Notes under the pieces: model-generated
What the model was told of the DNA's origin: nothing
The model's input: the letters and a program-made list of their open reading frames with translations, nothing else
Databases searched by the model: none
Made by a program: the position numbers and the translations under genes
Shown here: piece by piece, positions 46,028 to 53,516 of the stretch
Numbering within the stretch: position 1 is the stretch's first letter
How the letters are laid out: every line of letters begins with the position of its first letter
DNA from: Pseudomonadota bacterium
GTDB taxonomy: Bacteria; Pseudomonadota; Gammaproteobacteria; Burkholderiales; Burkholderiaceae_C
Direction: 5' to 3'
NCBI GenBank assembly: GCA_018241185.1
Contig: JAFEEH010000205.1
Coordinates: forward strand, 1 to 56,714
DNA length: 56,714 nucleotides

Positions 46028-47158
46028 TCAGGCGCTCACCCGCTTGGACTGGATCACGTACTTGAAGCTGGCCGGGTCCAGGCTGTCCAGGCGGCCCTTG
46101 GCGGTCTCGCCGTTGGGGTACATCAGGAAGGCGATCGGCGTGCCCTGGCGGCTGCCCGGCAGGCGCACGTCCTCGGCGTTGTTGTAGCCGATCCAGTTCG
46201 ATTCCCAGGCGCCGAAGAGCATCGCGTTGGCGGCGCGGACGCGGGCGTCAGTGGCCGCCAGGCCGCCCTTTTCTTCTTCGAGCATGACCTTGCGGACGTC
46301 GGCCGGATCGACCGGCACCCAGCCGTAGCCCTGGGCGTAGAACTCGGCGCGGCAGTGCTGGGCGCGGCTGATGTCGCCGCTCTTGCCCATGCTCTTGTAG
46401 CCGCGGGCCGAGTCGTCGACACGCACGCCGTACACGTCGCGGGCCGGCACGCCGCTGGCGCGGGACAGGGCGACGAACAGGCCGTTGAGGTCGGCGCACT
46501 TGCCGCCCAGGTTGCCGCTGGTCAGCACGTACTTGACGTCGCCGGTGCCGCAGCCGCGCACGCCGCCTTCGCGGTGGCAGTTGGCCACGATCCAGTCGTA
46601 GACGGCCTTGGCCTTCTCGATGTCGGTGCGGGCGCCGGCGTCGGCCACGATCTTGCGGGCCGTCTCGCCGACGATGCCGTCGGTGGGCTTGAACTCGCTG
46701 GGGCGCAGCCAGGCGCGCAGCTGCTCGGGCGTGGCGTTCCCGCCGCGCGGTGCGGCGCCCAGATCGGTCGCGCGGTCGCGCAGCGCGACGCGGTTGACCA
46801 GGGTCAGCTGCTGCGGGGCGTTGGCGTCGGACCACTCGACCATCAGCATGCGGGCGCCGCCGGTGCCTTCGACGATGCGGGCCTGCTTGGCGCCGGGCGC
46901 GTCGAAGCGCGTATCCACCAGGCGCTGGTAGACGCCGTCGCTGCCGGCCAGTTGCTGCGCCGGCAGCGGCACCCACACGCGGCCCAGGCCGGTGCGTTCG
47001 GCCAGGTCGACTTGGGTGGTGATGTCGTAGCCGCGCCAGCCTTCGGCGGCTGGCGTGGCGGGTGCAGTGCGGGCACTGGCGAGCGCAGGCAGGGCGGCGG
47101 CCCCTGCACCCAGCAGGGGCGCTGCGGCAGAAAGGCTGAGGAAATGGCGGCGTTGCAT
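46028..47158 (-). CDS. Exported transglutaminase-like domain protein
   Basis: A 376-residue protein with a Tat-like signal peptide (QRRHFLSLSAAAPLLGAGAA). The transglutaminase/cysteine-protease-like core has the nucleophile in GGKCADLNGLFVALSRASGV, the histidine in AQHCRAEFYAQGYGWVPVDP and the following aspartate. Domains of this kind cleave or cross-link peptides. The role is unknown, and the adjacent TlpA-like protein could keep its active cysteine reduced. No close functional relative is recognised. Confidence 0.85.
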   Translation of the reverse strand: MQRRHFLSLSAAAPLLGAGAAALPALASARTAPATPAAEGWRGYDITTQVDLAERTGLGRVWVPLPAQQLAGSDGVYQRLVDTRFDAPGAKQARIVEGTGGARMLMVEWSDANAPQQLTLVNRVALRDRATDLGAAPRGGNATPEQLRAWLRPSEFKPTDGIVGETARKIVADAGARTDIEKAKAVYDWIVANCHREGGVRGCGTGDVKYVLTSGNLGGKCADLNGLFVALSRASGVPARDVYGVRVDDSARGYKSMGKSGDISRAQHCRAEFYAQGYGWVPVDPADVRKVMLEEEKGGLAATDARVRAANAMLFGAWESNWIGYNNAEDVRLPGSRQGTPIAFLMYPNGETAKGRLDSLDPASFKYVIQSKRVSA

Positions 47159-47273
47159 GGGAGGCGGCTCCTTGGGACAGGGTGGTCATGGTCGCCGGAG
47201 AACGGCGGGTGGCCGATTATTCACGGTGCCCCGCCGATCGGGAGCGCACCGACCCTAAGTCCCGGCGGGACGC

Positions 47274-48026
47274 TCAGGCCGACGCCGTGCCACTGGCCTG
47301 CGTTGCAGCCGCCACGGCCGCCTGCGCGCGCGCGTAGGCCGGCGCGGGCCCGATGCCGAGGCGGGCGCGGGCGGCGTCCAGCGGCTCGTGCAGCAGCATT
47401 TCGTAGTCTTCGCTCAACAGCCAGGCGGCGGCGCGGCCGCGGCGGTAGCCCTCGAGGATGGCGCGGGCAACGACCAGGCTGTGCATTTCCTTCAGCCCCT
47501 TGAGGGCGGATGCGGCGCCCAGCACGGCCCAGCCCTTGCCACGGGTCTGGGCAAAGCTGAATCCGACCAGGCACGCTTCGCCGAGCGGCTCGTTGGCCTG
47601 GTAGCCGGTCAGCACATGCCAGAGGTCGTGAACGTCGCGGATGCGGCGCCCGAGCCAGGCATGCGGATGCTCGACGAGCGCGCGGCCCTGCGGGTTCGAG
47701 GCCTCGGCCAGGCCGGCAGCCGAATAGCCCGTGCGTTCCAGAAAGGCTCGGTAGGCGGCGCCCACTGTGTCGGGTGCGAAGCTCGCGATGAAGGCCGGGT
47801 CGGACAGGCGCTCAACCAGTTCGGTGCGGCGGTACACCTGCCGCGCGCCCGCCTCGGTGCCGATGAGGCGCGCCAGGTTGACCGGCAGCACCGGTCCGTT
47901 GAGCGACTGCATGATGATGAAGACTTGCTCGGTGGCGTTGGCGTCGCGCATGAGCGCGCGCACGGCGCGCAGCGCGGCGGGGACATCCCGCTTGTAAGAA
48001 CCCGATGCGGTGGTGCTGTACTTCAT
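47274..48026 (-). CDS. Coq4-family protein
   Basis: A 250-residue protein of the Coq4 family; in eukaryotes Coq4 is needed for ubiquinone synthesis, and bacterial members are associated with quinone or related pathways. The hallmark HDxxH metal motif is present in RDVHDLWHVLTGYQ. Other family-type segments are FIIMQSLNGPVLPVNLARLI and GEACLVGFSFAQTRGKGW. The start is the ATG at 48024-48026, with GGAGATCC just upstream. It is a single gene on the minus strand, divergent from the acyl-CoA dehydrogenase-like gene. The actual reaction here is not known. Confidence 0.88.
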   Translation of the reverse strand: MKYSTTASGSYKRDVPAALRAVRALMRDANATEQVFIIMQSLNGPVLPVNLARLIGTEAGARQVYRRTELVERLSDPAFIASFAPDTVGAAYRAFLERTGYSAAGLAEASNPQGRALVEHPHAWLGRRIRDVHDLWHVLTGYQANEPLGEACLVGFSFAQTRGKGWAVLGAASALKGLKEMHSLVVARAILEGYRRGRAAAWLLSEDYEMLLHEPLDAARARLGIGPAPAYARAQAAVAAATQASGTASA

Positions 48027-48373
48027 CCCTGGATCTCCTGTGGCTGGGTGGCGGTGCTCGATCTGCCAGTGCAGCCGCGTCTCCCGCGCAGCCGCCATCA
48101 TCCCAGAGTCGACGCGTTCGCGGGACCGTGGCAAAGCCCCGGCCGGCGGGCGAGCAACGGGCAGCCGAAGCAATGCGTTGCCATAATGGTCCTGGCCATT
48201 CCCCCATGGGGCGGCCGATGTTTCGCCGTTCGTGAGTCGCTGTTGCAGGTCTGCACCGATGTCGCGCCGGAGCGGGACCGCGTGCACCGGATGCATCGCG
48301 CCCGAACGGCCGCCGGACGTGCACCTGCAGCGCGCGTCGCGGATGCCCCACCGCGTTGCTGCAGGAGCCTTGC
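48027..48373. other. Divergent gap of about 350 bases between the Coq4-like and acyl-CoA-dehydrogenase-like genes
   Basis: No gene is seen. It holds a CATAAT element (48182-48187) that may be a -10 box for the plus-strand genes. The sequence is otherwise ordinary high-GC DNA with no repeat copy that I recognise. Confidence 0.45.
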
Positions 48374-49498
48374 ATGTCCTTCCTCCATGTCCTCGAACCC
48401 ATCGTGCGCGACACCATCGCGCCCGCCGCCGCCGACACCGACCGCGAGGCGCGCTTTCCGCGCCGGGCCCTCGACGCACTGGGCGCCGCGGGCCTGCTGG
48501 GGCTGTTGAGCAGCCGGGAGGTGGGCGGCCTCGGCCTGGGACTCGGCGAGGCGGCGCAGGTGGTGCAGCGCATCGCGCAGGACTGCCCCTCGACCGCCAT
48601 GGTGCTGACCATGCACTACGCAGGCACCGCGCTGGTCGACAAATACGGACCGCCCGAGGTGCGCCGGGCCATCGCGGCCGGCAGGCACATCACGACGCTG
48701 GCCTGGTCCGAGATGGGCTCTCGCAGCCACTTCTGGGCGCCCGTGGGCACGGCCTGCCGCGAGGGCGACGAGGTGGTGCTCGACGGCTTCAAGAGCATGG
48801 TCACGTCGGCGTCGGAGGCGGACTCGTACGTGTGGTCGTCGCGCCCCACTGAAGGCGAGGGACCGTCCAGCATCTGGCTGGTCGATACCAAGAAGCCGGG
48901 CCTCACGCGCACCGCCGTGTTCGACGGCATGGGACTGCGCGGAAACGCTTCGGCCCCGGTCAAGGCCGAGGGCGTGCGCATCCCGGGCGGCGCACTGCTG
49001 GGCGAGGACGGCAAGGGCGACGTGCTGATGAACAACGACGAACTGCCGGTGTTCGTGACGCTGATCGCGTCGTGCTCGGTGGGCATGATGGACGGCGTGC
49101 TCGCGCGGGCCACGGCCCACATCACGAAGAACCGCTTCGCCGAGAGCGGCAGCAGCATTTCCGACCTGCCGACGGTGCGTGCCTACCTCGCGCGTGCGCA
49201 GATCCGCGCCGACCAGGCCCGCGTGCTGCGCGACGATGCCCTGGCGGCCATGGCCGCCGGCCGCGCCGACACCATGCTGCGCGTATTGGAGGTGAAGGCG
49301 AGCGCCGCCGAAGCCGCGCTCGAAGTGACCGACACCGCCATGCGCATCTGCGGCGGCGCTGCCTTCCGCAAGGACGTGGGCATCGAGCGGCTGTTCCGCG
49401 ATGCACGCGCGGCGTCGATCATGGCGCCCACCTCGGACGTGCTGTACGACTTCATCGGCACCGCGCTCTGTGACGCAGTGGCCAAGGCCGCCGCATGA
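48374..49498 (+). CDS. Acyl-CoA dehydrogenase-family flavoprotein
   Basis: A 374-residue FAD enzyme of the acyl-CoA dehydrogenase fold. Family features: the N-terminal helical domain with LGAAGLLGLLSSREVGGLGL, the LAWSEMGSRSHFWAP segment that contacts flavin and substrate, TAVFDGMGLRGNASAPVKAE, and the C-terminal helices with RICGGAAFRKDVGIERLFRD. Members with this SExGSRSHFW pattern include enzymes on unusual substrates, so fatty-acyl-CoA should not be assumed. The ATG at 48374 has AGGAG six bases upstream. It leads a plus-strand set (binding-protein-like, ferritin-like, selD) separated from the next gene by 112 bases that hold a REP palindrome. Confidence 0.85.
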   Translation: MSFLHVLEPIVRDTIAPAAADTDREARFPRRALDALGAAGLLGLLSSREVGGLGLGLGEAAQVVQRIAQDCPSTAMVLTMHYAGTALVDKYGPPEVRRAIAAGRHITTLAWSEMGSRSHFWAPVGTACREGDEVVLDGFKSMVTSASEADSYVWSSRPTEGEGPSSIWLVDTKKPGLTRTAVFDGMGLRGNASAPVKAEGVRIPGGALLGEDGKGDVLMNNDELPVFVTLIASCSVGMMDGVLARATAHITKNRFAESGSSISDLPTVRAYLARAQIRADQARVLRDDALAAMAAGRADTMLRVLEVKASAAEAALEVTDTAMRICGGAAFRKDVGIERLFRDARAASIMAPTSDVLYDFIGTALCDAVAKAAA

Positions 49499-49518
49499 CG
49501 ATGGAAACTGTGCTCCGG

Positions 49519-49578
49519 CCGTTCGGGCTGAGCCTGTCGAAGCCCCGCGCCGGGCTTCGACAGGCTCAGGCTGAACGG
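49519..49578. repeat. REP-like palindrome, copy 4
   Basis: CCGTTCGGGCTGAGCCTG, TCGAAGCCCCGCGCCGGG and CTTCGACAGGCTCAGG, ending CTGAACGG: a near-perfect hairpin between the acyl-CoA-dehydrogenase-like gene and the binding-protein-like gene. As in other systems it could stabilise upstream mRNA or partly terminate transcription. Confidence 0.92.
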
Positions 49579-49610
49579 TGGAAGATTCGCTGACCGAACA
49601 ACCGCTTCCC

Positions 49611-50483
49611 ATGCCCCAACTCCAACCCCCACCCTTCATGCTCGGCGCCGTCGCCTACGCGCCCAAGGTCGTCACCATCTGGGAAGGCTTCAAGACCTAC
49701 CTGGCAGAGCGCGGCTTCGCGATGGACTACATCCTCTACTCGAACTACGAAACGCAGGTGGAGGCGCAGTTCGCCGGCGACATCGCCTTCGCCTGGAACT
49801 CGCCCCTGGCCTGGGTGCGCGCCGACCGCATGGCGCGTGCGCGCGGCCAGGCCGTGCAATCTCTGGTGATGCGCGACACCGACCAGGACCTGCAGTCCGT
49901 GCTGGTGGTCAAGGCCGACAGCCCGGTGCAGTCGCTGGCCGACCTCGAGGGCAAGACGGTCGGCTTCGGCGCCATCGATTCGCCCCAGGCCACGCTGATC
50001 CCGCTGGACCACCTGCAGCACGAGGGCGACCTCGCGCCCGGCAAGGACTACGAGGTGCGCCGCTTCGACGTGCTGGGCGGCAAGCACGGCGACCACATCG
50101 GCGGCGAGCGAGATGCGGCCGTCGCGATGCTGGCGGGCGAGGTGGCCGCGAGCTGGATGATCGCGGGCAACCACCGTGCCTTCGCCAAGGAAGGCACCTT
50201 GCCCGCCGGCGCCACGCGCGTGCTGGCCACCACCGGCTTGTATGACCACTGCACGATGACCGTGAGCCCCGGCGTGGATGCGGCAGCATCGCAGCGTTTT
50301 GCCGAGCTGCTGCTGGCGATGGACTGGAACGACGCCAAGGTGCGCCCGCTGCTGGAACTGGAAGGCCTGAAGCAGTGGCGCGAGGGCCGGGCCAGCGGCT
50401 TCCACCTGCTGGAGCGCGCCGCGACCGAACAGGGCTTCTATGACGCGCGTGGAAACATCGTCGCTGCCGACTATCGATATTGA
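49611..50483 (+). CDS. Substrate-binding-protein-like (PhnD/SsuA/Thi5-fold) protein without a signal peptide
   Basis: A 290-residue protein with the two-lobed periplasmic-binding-protein pattern of the PhnD-like families: LGAVAYAPKVVTIWEGFKTY, an IAFAWNSPLAWV segment, VQSLADLEGKTVGFGAIDSP and a second-lobe DYEVRRFDVLGGKHGDHIGG. No signal peptide or lipobox precedes the mature-type start, and no ABC permease or ATPase gene is adjacent, so a cytoplasmic binding protein or an enzyme on this fold (as with Thi5 or MqnA) is possible. I prefer the ATG at 49611; the GTG at 49578 lies in the REP palindrome. Its last 44 bases overlap the ferritin-like gene. Confidence 0.8.
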   Translation: MPQLQPPPFMLGAVAYAPKVVTIWEGFKTYLAERGFAMDYILYSNYETQVEAQFAGDIAFAWNSPLAWVRADRMARARGQAVQSLVMRDTDQDLQSVLVVKADSPVQSLADLEGKTVGFGAIDSPQATLIPLDHLQHEGDLAPGKDYEVRRFDVLGGKHGDHIGGERDAAVAMLAGEVAASWMIAGNHRAFAKEGTLPAGATRVLATTGLYDHCTMTVSPGVDAAASQRFAELLLAMDWNDAKVRPLLELEGLKQWREGRASGFHLLERAATEQGFYDARGNIVAADYRY

Positions 50484-51714
50484 GGCGCTGGGCTTCGACG
50501 CCGGCGCGCACCTGCTGGTGCGGCACGCGCTGGCGGCCTTGCCCGAGGGCGAGTCGCTGCGCGTGACCGGGCGTGCGCCCGGCTGGCAGGCGCAACTGGC
50601 CGACTGGTGCCGCGTGCAAGGCCACACCTTGTCCTGGCCGTCACTCCCTCTCCCTCTGGGAGAGGGCGGGGGAGAGGGCACCCAGGCGGTCGATGAGGCG
50701 CCGACGCCCATCGCCCTCATCGCCCCCGGCACCGCCGAGTCCGGCCGATGGCGCGACGCCGCGCACACCGGCCATGCCGACCTGCGCGCCGAGGGCGGGG
50801 TGCTGCCGCATGCGCCCGCGCATTGGGGCCTGGCGGCCCGCGGCGCCCGCGTGGAGGCCGGCTCGCCCGACATCGCCTTCCGCCTCGACCGCAAGGAGGA
50901 GCTCTGGGCCGAGAACGCCGCCGAGCTGTACGCGCAGGCCGTGGGCGCGCAATGGGACCCGGAGGCCGCGCTGGACTGGGACGTGACCTTCACGCATCCG
51001 CCCGAAGTGGAGGCCGCGATTCGCCAGGTCATGACCTACATGGTCGAGAACGAGAACGCCGCGCTGCTGGTGCCCGCTCGCTTCCTCGGCCAGATCCATC
51101 CTCACTACCGCGAACTCCAGGCCGCGCTGGCGATCCAGGTGGCCGACGAGGCGCGACACATCGAGGTGTTCACCCGGCGCATTCGCCTGGGCGGCGGCGA
51201 GCCGGCCCTCTCGACCGCGGGCGGCCAGGCTTCGCTCAAGAGCCTGCTCGACGAACCGGACTTCTCCGTCGCCGGCTTCCTGCTGTCGGTGCTGGGTGAA
51301 GGCACCTTCGTCAACCTGCTGCAGTTCCTGGCCGCGCATGCGCCCGACCCGCTCACGCGGCAGATCGCGAAGCTGGCCGCCCGCGACGAGGCGCGCCATG
51401 TGGCGCTGGGCATGTCGCACCTGCTGTACCGCCTGCAGCAGGATCCCGCCCTGCGCGGACGGCTGGCTCGGGCCGTGGAGGCGCGGCACGACAGCCTGGC
51501 CGGCACCGCGGGCCTCAACGAAGAGGTGTTCGACGCCCTGGTGCTCATCGGCGCCGGCGAGTTGACGCCGCAAGCCGTCGCCTCTGGCTTTGCCAAGGTG
51601 CAGCAGCTCATGCGCGAGATGGCCGACGGCCGCTTCACCCGTTTGCTGCGCCTGGGCTTCGACCGCACCGAGGCCGAGCGCCTCTCCGCGCTGCATACGC
51701 GAAACTTCATGTGA
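50440..51714 (+). CDS. Cys-less TusA-like domain fused to a ferritin-like diiron domain
   Basis: A 424-residue protein of unknown function. Residues ~10-65 have the beta-alpha-beta pattern of TusA/SirA sulfur-transfer proteins (IDIEALGFDAGAHLLVRHAL, then GRAPGWQAQLADWCRVQGHT), but the Cys-Pro active site is absent. After a low-complexity linker that coincides with a repeat (50645-50679), residues ~170-400 form a ferritin-like helical domain. Its probable diiron ligands are in MVENENAALLVP, DEARHIEVFTRR, LGEGTFVNLLQF and RDEARHVALG. The ATG at 50440 lies inside the previous gene and the stop reaches the selD leader, so the genes are tightly linked. An oxygenase or oxidase role is inferred from the fold only. 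Confidence 0.75.
   Translation: MTRVETSSLPTIDIEALGFDAGAHLLVRHALAALPEGESLRVTGRAPGWQAQLADWCRVQGHTLSWPSLPLPLGEGGGEGTQAVDEAPTPIALIAPGTAESGRWRDAAHTGHADLRAEGGVLPHAPAHWGLAARGARVEAGSPDIAFRLDRKEELWAENAAELYAQAVGAQWDPEAALDWDVTFTHPPEVEAAIRQVMTYMVENENAALLVPARFLGQIHPHYRELQAALAIQVADEARHIEVFTRRIRLGGGEPALSTAGGQASLKSLLDEPDFSVAGFLLSVLGEGTFVNLLQFLAAHAPDPLTRQIAKLAARDEARHVALGMSHLLYRLQQDPALRGRLARAVEARHDSLAGTAGLNEEVFDALVLIGAGELTPQAVASGFAKVQQLMREMADGRFTRLLRLGFDRTEAERLSALHTRNFM
50645..50679 (+). repeat. Palindromic GC-rich repeat inserted in frame in the ferritin-like gene
   Basis: TCCCTCTCCCTCTGGGAGAG followed by GGCGGGGGAGAGGG is a hairpin-forming element of the same type as that at 22060-22096 in selB. Here it encodes the low-complexity linker SLPLPLGEGGGEG between the TusA-like and ferritin-like domains. 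Confidence 0.8.
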
Positions 51715-51770
51715 GCGGCGTGCCCGGTGAGGGCATTGCCTTTTTGAATCCCTTCCTTGACCCGACGCCC

Positions 51771-52832
51771 ATGACTGCAGCCACCGATTCCACCCCGCGC
51801 CTCACTTCCCTGTCCCACGGCGGAGGCTGCGGCTGCAAGATCGCGCCCGGCGTGCTCTCCGAATTGCTCGCCAAGAGCAGCCTGCCGCCCATGGTCTTCC
51901 CCGACCTGCTGGTCGGCACCGAGACGGCCGACGATGCGGCCGTCTACCGCATCAACGACCGCCAGGCCATCGTCGCGACCACCGACTTCTTCATGCCCAT
52001 CGTGGACGACCCGCGCGACTTCGGCCGCATCGCGGCGACCAATGCGCTGTCGGACCTGTACGCCATGGGCGCGCAGCCGCTGATGGCCCTGGCCATCGTG
52101 GGCATGCCGATCAACGTGCTGCCGCACGAGGTCATCGCGAAGATCCTCGAAGGCGGCGAATCGGTGTGTCGCGAGGCGGGCATTCCGCTCGCGGGCGGGC
52201 ACTCCATCGATTCGGTCGAGCCGATCTACGGCCTGGTGGGCATCGGCATCGTCGAGATCGAGCACCTCAAGCGCAACGCCACCGCGCAGCCCGGCGACGT
52301 GCTGATCCTCGGCAAGCCGCTGGGCGTGGGCATCCTGTCGGCGGCGTTGAAGAAGGGCGAGCTCGATGCCGATGGCTACGCCGCCATGATCGAGGCGACT
52401 ACCAAGCTGAATCGCCCAGGTACCGAGTTGGCGCGTCTGCCCGGCGTGCACGCGATGACCGACGTGACCGGCTTCGGCCTGCTGGGCCACACGCTCGAGC
52501 TGGCGCGGGGCGCCGGGCTGACAGCGCACATCGACGCCAAGGCCTTGCCGTGGTTGCCCGGGGTACGGGCGCTGGCCGAGCGCGGGGTCGTGACGGGTGC
52601 TTCAGGACGCAATTGGGCGTCGTATGGGGCGGATGTGCGGGGATTGGAGAGCGATGCGGTGCTGCGCGCGCTGTTGACGGATCCGCAGACGTCGGGGGGG
52701 CTGTTGGTGGCTTGCGGAGCAGAGGCCGTCAGCGAAGTGCTCGCCGTGTTTGGGCGGGAAGGCTTCGGCGAAGCTTCTGTCATAGGGCACGTGGCTGCTG
52801 AGGCGCCGGGTGTGGCCGTTGTGGATCTGTAG
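51771..52832 (+). CDS. selD: Selenide, water dikinase (selenophosphate synthase)
   Basis: Makes selenophosphate, the selenium donor for SelA (and for other selenium pathways), from selenide and ATP. The 353-residue protein has the glycine-rich N-terminal loop SHGGGCGCKIAP with the catalytic cysteine (Cys20 by this start) and its partner Lys23, then TADDAAVYRINDRQAIVATT, the GRIAATNALSDLYAMGAQPL core, GGHSIDSVEPIYGLVGIG and TGFGLLGHTLELARGAG. This is the Cys form, not itself a selenoprotein. The ATG at 51771 is preferred over the GTG at 51711 that overlaps the previous stop (it would add about 20 residues). Its neighbours are the flavoprotein, binding-protein-like and ferritin-like genes, not selA-selB. 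No selU or yedF follows. Confidence 0.95.
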   Translation: MTAATDSTPRLTSLSHGGGCGCKIAPGVLSELLAKSSLPPMVFPDLLVGTETADDAAVYRINDRQAIVATTDFFMPIVDDPRDFGRIAATNALSDLYAMGAQPLMALAIVGMPINVLPHEVIAKILEGGESVCREAGIPLAGGHSIDSVEPIYGLVGIGIVEIEHLKRNATAQPGDVLILGKPLGVGILSAALKKGELDADGYAAMIEATTKLNRPGTELARLPGVHAMTDVTGFGLLGHTLELARGAGLTAHIDAKALPWLPGVRALAERGVVTGASGRNWASYGADVRGLESDAVLRALLTDPQTSGGLLVACGAEAVSEVLAVFGREGFGEASVIGHVAAEAPGVAVVDL

Positions 52833-52970
52833 CACTGACTGTTCGGCTCTTGTGTACAGCGGCGTTTTGATCTGCGCGGCCGCTCTATCGATCAAGCGAT
52901 CGTTGTTGCGTGTTTCGGCTCGCTCTAATTCTTGAAAACGTGGCATATCCGATCTGCTCGTTTGCAGACC

Positions 52971-53040
52971 GGGGTGTCGGCGCGCAGGTAGATGTACGCT
53001 GCCAAACACACTGTCGGCGCGGCCGTCGGAAGTGAGGGTG
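52971..53040 (-). pseudogene. 70-base relic of the effector gene
   Basis: The segment from GGGGTGTCGGCGCGCAGGTA to CGGAAGTGAGGGTGA matches 55065-55137, an internal part of the effector gene, with about six mismatches and a two-base deletion that breaks the frame. It lies in the 213-base gap between selD and the immunity-type gene, just past the latter's stop. This is the expected footprint of an older or displaced effector copy. Confidence 0.8.
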
Positions 53041-53045
53041 ACGAC

Positions 53046-53516
53046 TCATCTCTCGTCAAACTCGGTGGCGTCACACCTCCTCCAAGGCTTGCCCGCGGTG
53101 CGCGTTTGGCAGGCTGTAAGTTCGTACGCGCGTGGACCTAGCGCATAGCTGAAAGTACGCCGAAATTTGGATGGACCGGACTTTGAGTCGACCACGATGT
53201 TGCGCAATGAGCGTGCTGCGCGTGCATTGCCAACATGAAAATCCGTTGCCGTGCCGAGCGTGCCGGCCAAGCAGTAACGAGTGCCTTCACGAAGATAGAC
53301 CTCGGCTTGCAGATTACCTGCACCTAAGTACTCGGTAGCGATATAGGCATAGACATCAGGCGATCCCACCGCGATCTTAGTGATTTTTGTATTTTCAGGA
53401 TCATCGATGCGCGCCTGCGTATCGCCGGGCAACTGGTCGAAACAAGGCCGCGCCTCACCGCCAATCGATTGGGTCACTGCGAGCAAAAGGGCGATGGCAA
53501 GAAGGAGGACTCTCAT
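53046..53516 (-). CDS. Candidate periplasmic immunity protein
   Basis: A 156-residue protein with a clear Sec signal peptide (MRVLLLAIALLLAVTQSIGG) and a mature part containing several cysteines (RPCFDQLPG, YCLAGTLG, TACQTR, WRRCDAT). No family is recognised. Its start overlaps the stop of the effector gene by 4 bases, the usual arrangement of a T6SS effector with its immunity gene. A periplasmic location fits protection against a cell-wall-degrading toxin. The GC content seems lower than in the housekeeping genes of the window. The immunity role is inferred from position and export signal. Confidence 0.65.
   Translation of the reverse strand: MRVLLLAIALLLAVTQSIGGEARPCFDQLPGDTQARIDDPENTKITKIAVGSPDVYAYIATEYLGAGNLQAEVYLREGTRYCLAGTLGTATDFHVGNARAARSLRNIVVDSKSGPSKFRRTFSYALGPRAYELTACQTRTAGKPWRRCDATEFDER

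Noticed and set aside
51711-51770. Longer selD start at GTG 51711 overlapping the previous stop
   Set aside because: The added residues are not seen in SelD as I know the family, whereas the ATG at 51771 gives a normal N-terminus. The overlap remains suggestive, so this is only a mild rejection.
48374-52832. Selenoneine-type cluster (senA-senB-senC)
   Set aside because: selD-like senC occurs with a glycosyltransferase (senB) and an EgtB-like senA in Variovorax and relatives, but neither is encoded beside this selD.
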